DNA of 64,000 nt, taken from positions 186,001 to 250,000 of the forward strand of contig NZ_JABSNK010000002.1 in the NCBI RefSeq assembly GCF_013294005.1, in the 5' to 3' direction. Numbering within the stretch: the stretch's first letter is position 1; each line of letters begins with the position of its first letter. The position numbers and the translations under genes are program-made. Shown one piece after another: positions 63,250-64,000 of the stretch. Below the pieces are notes generated by a model. It saw nothing but the letters and a program-made list of their open reading frames with translations. It was not told where the DNA came from and ran no database searches. The DNA comes from Flavobacterium gelidicaeli (GTDB taxonomy: Bacteria; Bacteroidota; Bacteroidia; Flavobacteriales; Flavobacteriaceae).

Positions 63250-64000
63250 ATGTCATCATTTTTAAAACTAACTATAAAAGAAGTAAAACGCGAAACTGCC
63301 ACTTCAGTTTCTATACTTTTTAATGTTCCTCAGGAATTAAAACCTAATTATAGCTTTATAGCTGGGCAATATGTAAATATCAAACTAACATTAGACGGTC
63401 AAGAAATTAGACGCGCCTACTCTATTTGTTCGGCTCCAGATAGTGGCGAATTGCGAATTGCGGTAAAAGCGGTAAAAAACGGTGCTTTCTCTCAATTTGC
63501 AAACACGAAGTTAAAAGCTGGAGATGTCCTTGAAGTAGGAAAACCAGAGGGAAATTTCATCTTTGAACCTCAAGCAGATCGCCAAAAAAATTATGCCGCT
63601 TTTGTTTCTGGAAGCGGAATCACACCCGTTCTTTCTATTATAAAGTCGGTTCTAATAAGTGAACCAAAAAGTAGTTTTGTATTGGTTTACGGAAATAAAT
63701 CTATTGAAGAAACTATTTTTCACCAACAGTTACATGACTTGCATTTGCAGTATGTAGGACGCTTCTTTGTATATTATGTATACAGTCAAGCTAAAGTGGA
63801 CGAATCACTTTTTGGACGTATAGAAAAATCAACTGTAAACTTTGTTTTGAATAACAAACACAAAGAATTATCATTTGACAAATTCTATTTATGTGGTCCA
63901 GAGGCTATGATCGAAACGGTTTCTGCTGTATTAAAAGAAAATAATGTAAAAGAATCGGCTATTAAGTTTGAACTTTTTACTTCTTCTACACAAGAAAATA
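63250..64000 (+). CDS. PaaE-like ferredoxin--NAD(P)H reductase, N-terminal part (runs off the right edge)
   Basis: 250 codons are open to the window end. The FAD-binding motif RRAYSICS and the NAD(P)-binding GSGITPVLSIIKSVL and YLCGPEAMI stretches define the ferredoxin-reductase-type flavoprotein. The C-terminal 2Fe-2S domain expected in PaaE-like proteins would lie past the edge. Divergent from padR. Confidence 0.88.
   Translation, partial: MSSFLKLTIKEVKRETATSVSILFNVPQELKPNYSFIAGQYVNIKLTLDGQEIRRAYSICSAPDSGELRIAVKAVKNGAFSQFANTKLKAGDVLEVGKPEGNFIFEPQADRQKNYAAFVSGSGITPVLSIIKSVLISEPKSSFVLVYGNKSIEETIFHQQLHDLHLQYVGRFFVYYVYSQAKVDESLFGRIEKSTVNFVLNNKHKELSFDKFYLCGPEAMIETVSAVLKENNVKESAIKFELFTSSTQEN

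Overview
This 64 kb stretch looks like chromosome of a Flavobacterium-like member of the Bacteroidota. The DNA is AT-rich. Promoters fit the Bacteroidota pattern (TTG-N19-TAnnTTTG) and tRNA genes lack an encoded CCA. Many products belong to families typical of Flavobacteriia: SprE/PorW, DUF2480, DUF3078, DUF4292, DUF5687, DUF5689, a TonB-dependent receptor with a carboxypeptidase-like prefix, and a suf cluster with SufT-like and DUF2480 genes. Assignments come from reading motifs and family memory; no database search was run.

Layout. 1-5721 (minus strand): the start of an M1 aminopeptidase, a subtilisin-like lipoprotein, an MBL-fold hydrolase, and a DUF898 plus M48 protease pair. 5907-15813: the Fe-S assembly cluster sufA, sufB, sufC, sufD, sufS, a small lipoprotein, sufE, a DUF59 gene and DUF2480. 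It is split by an opposite-strand serine hydrolase and an unknown gene. Between sufB and sufC lies a four-helix-bundle gene framed by long inverted repeats. 16250-23151: DUF3078, a frameshifted YhdH-like oxidoreductase divergent from an HxlR regulator, HflX, a secreted YD-like protein, FKBP and a DUF5689 lipoprotein. 23167-33660: a TonB receptor, an MFS transporter, a Gfo/Idh oxidoreductase, an Old Yellow Enzyme, RseP, a 125-bp tandem repeat array, and a tRNA-Asn locus with two intact genes and decayed copies. 33675-40936: a PLD-helicase/NUDIX pair, DUF2452, a TPR histidine kinase and a small membrane protein. 41180-47854 (minus strand): an envelope operon of flippase, dut, nucleotidyltransferase, TPR, DUF4292 and an EnvC-like protein. 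48148-57487 (minus strand): GNAT, then sprE, bactofilin, atpZ-like and ATP synthase genes atpB-E-F-H-A-G without beta and epsilon. 57799-63121 (minus strand): a PadR-led operon with four related membrane proteins, an ABC permease (DUF5687) and its ATPase. 63250 onward: a PaaE-like ferredoxin reductase running off the end.

Non-coding structure is unusually rich. One class consists of 70-105 bp palindromes, three of them with arms made of 7-nt tandem units, that fill gaps inside operons (sufC-sufD, DUF59-DUF2480, atpA-atpG, dut-nucleotidyltransferase). The four-helix-bundle cassette has the same shape with an ORF in its loop. A second class is a dispersed element with conserved flanks and a variable central hairpin (10463, 18698, 26444, 46295, 57600, perhaps 33551). 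A third is the TCGAGCGGAGTCGA-type repeat, tandem at 29249-29893.

The strongest candidates for undescribed biology are the mRNA intervening-sequence-like cassette in the suf operon with its ORF-less relatives, and the PadR-controlled operon of four membrane proteins in an alternating A-B-A-B order ahead of an ABC transporter.
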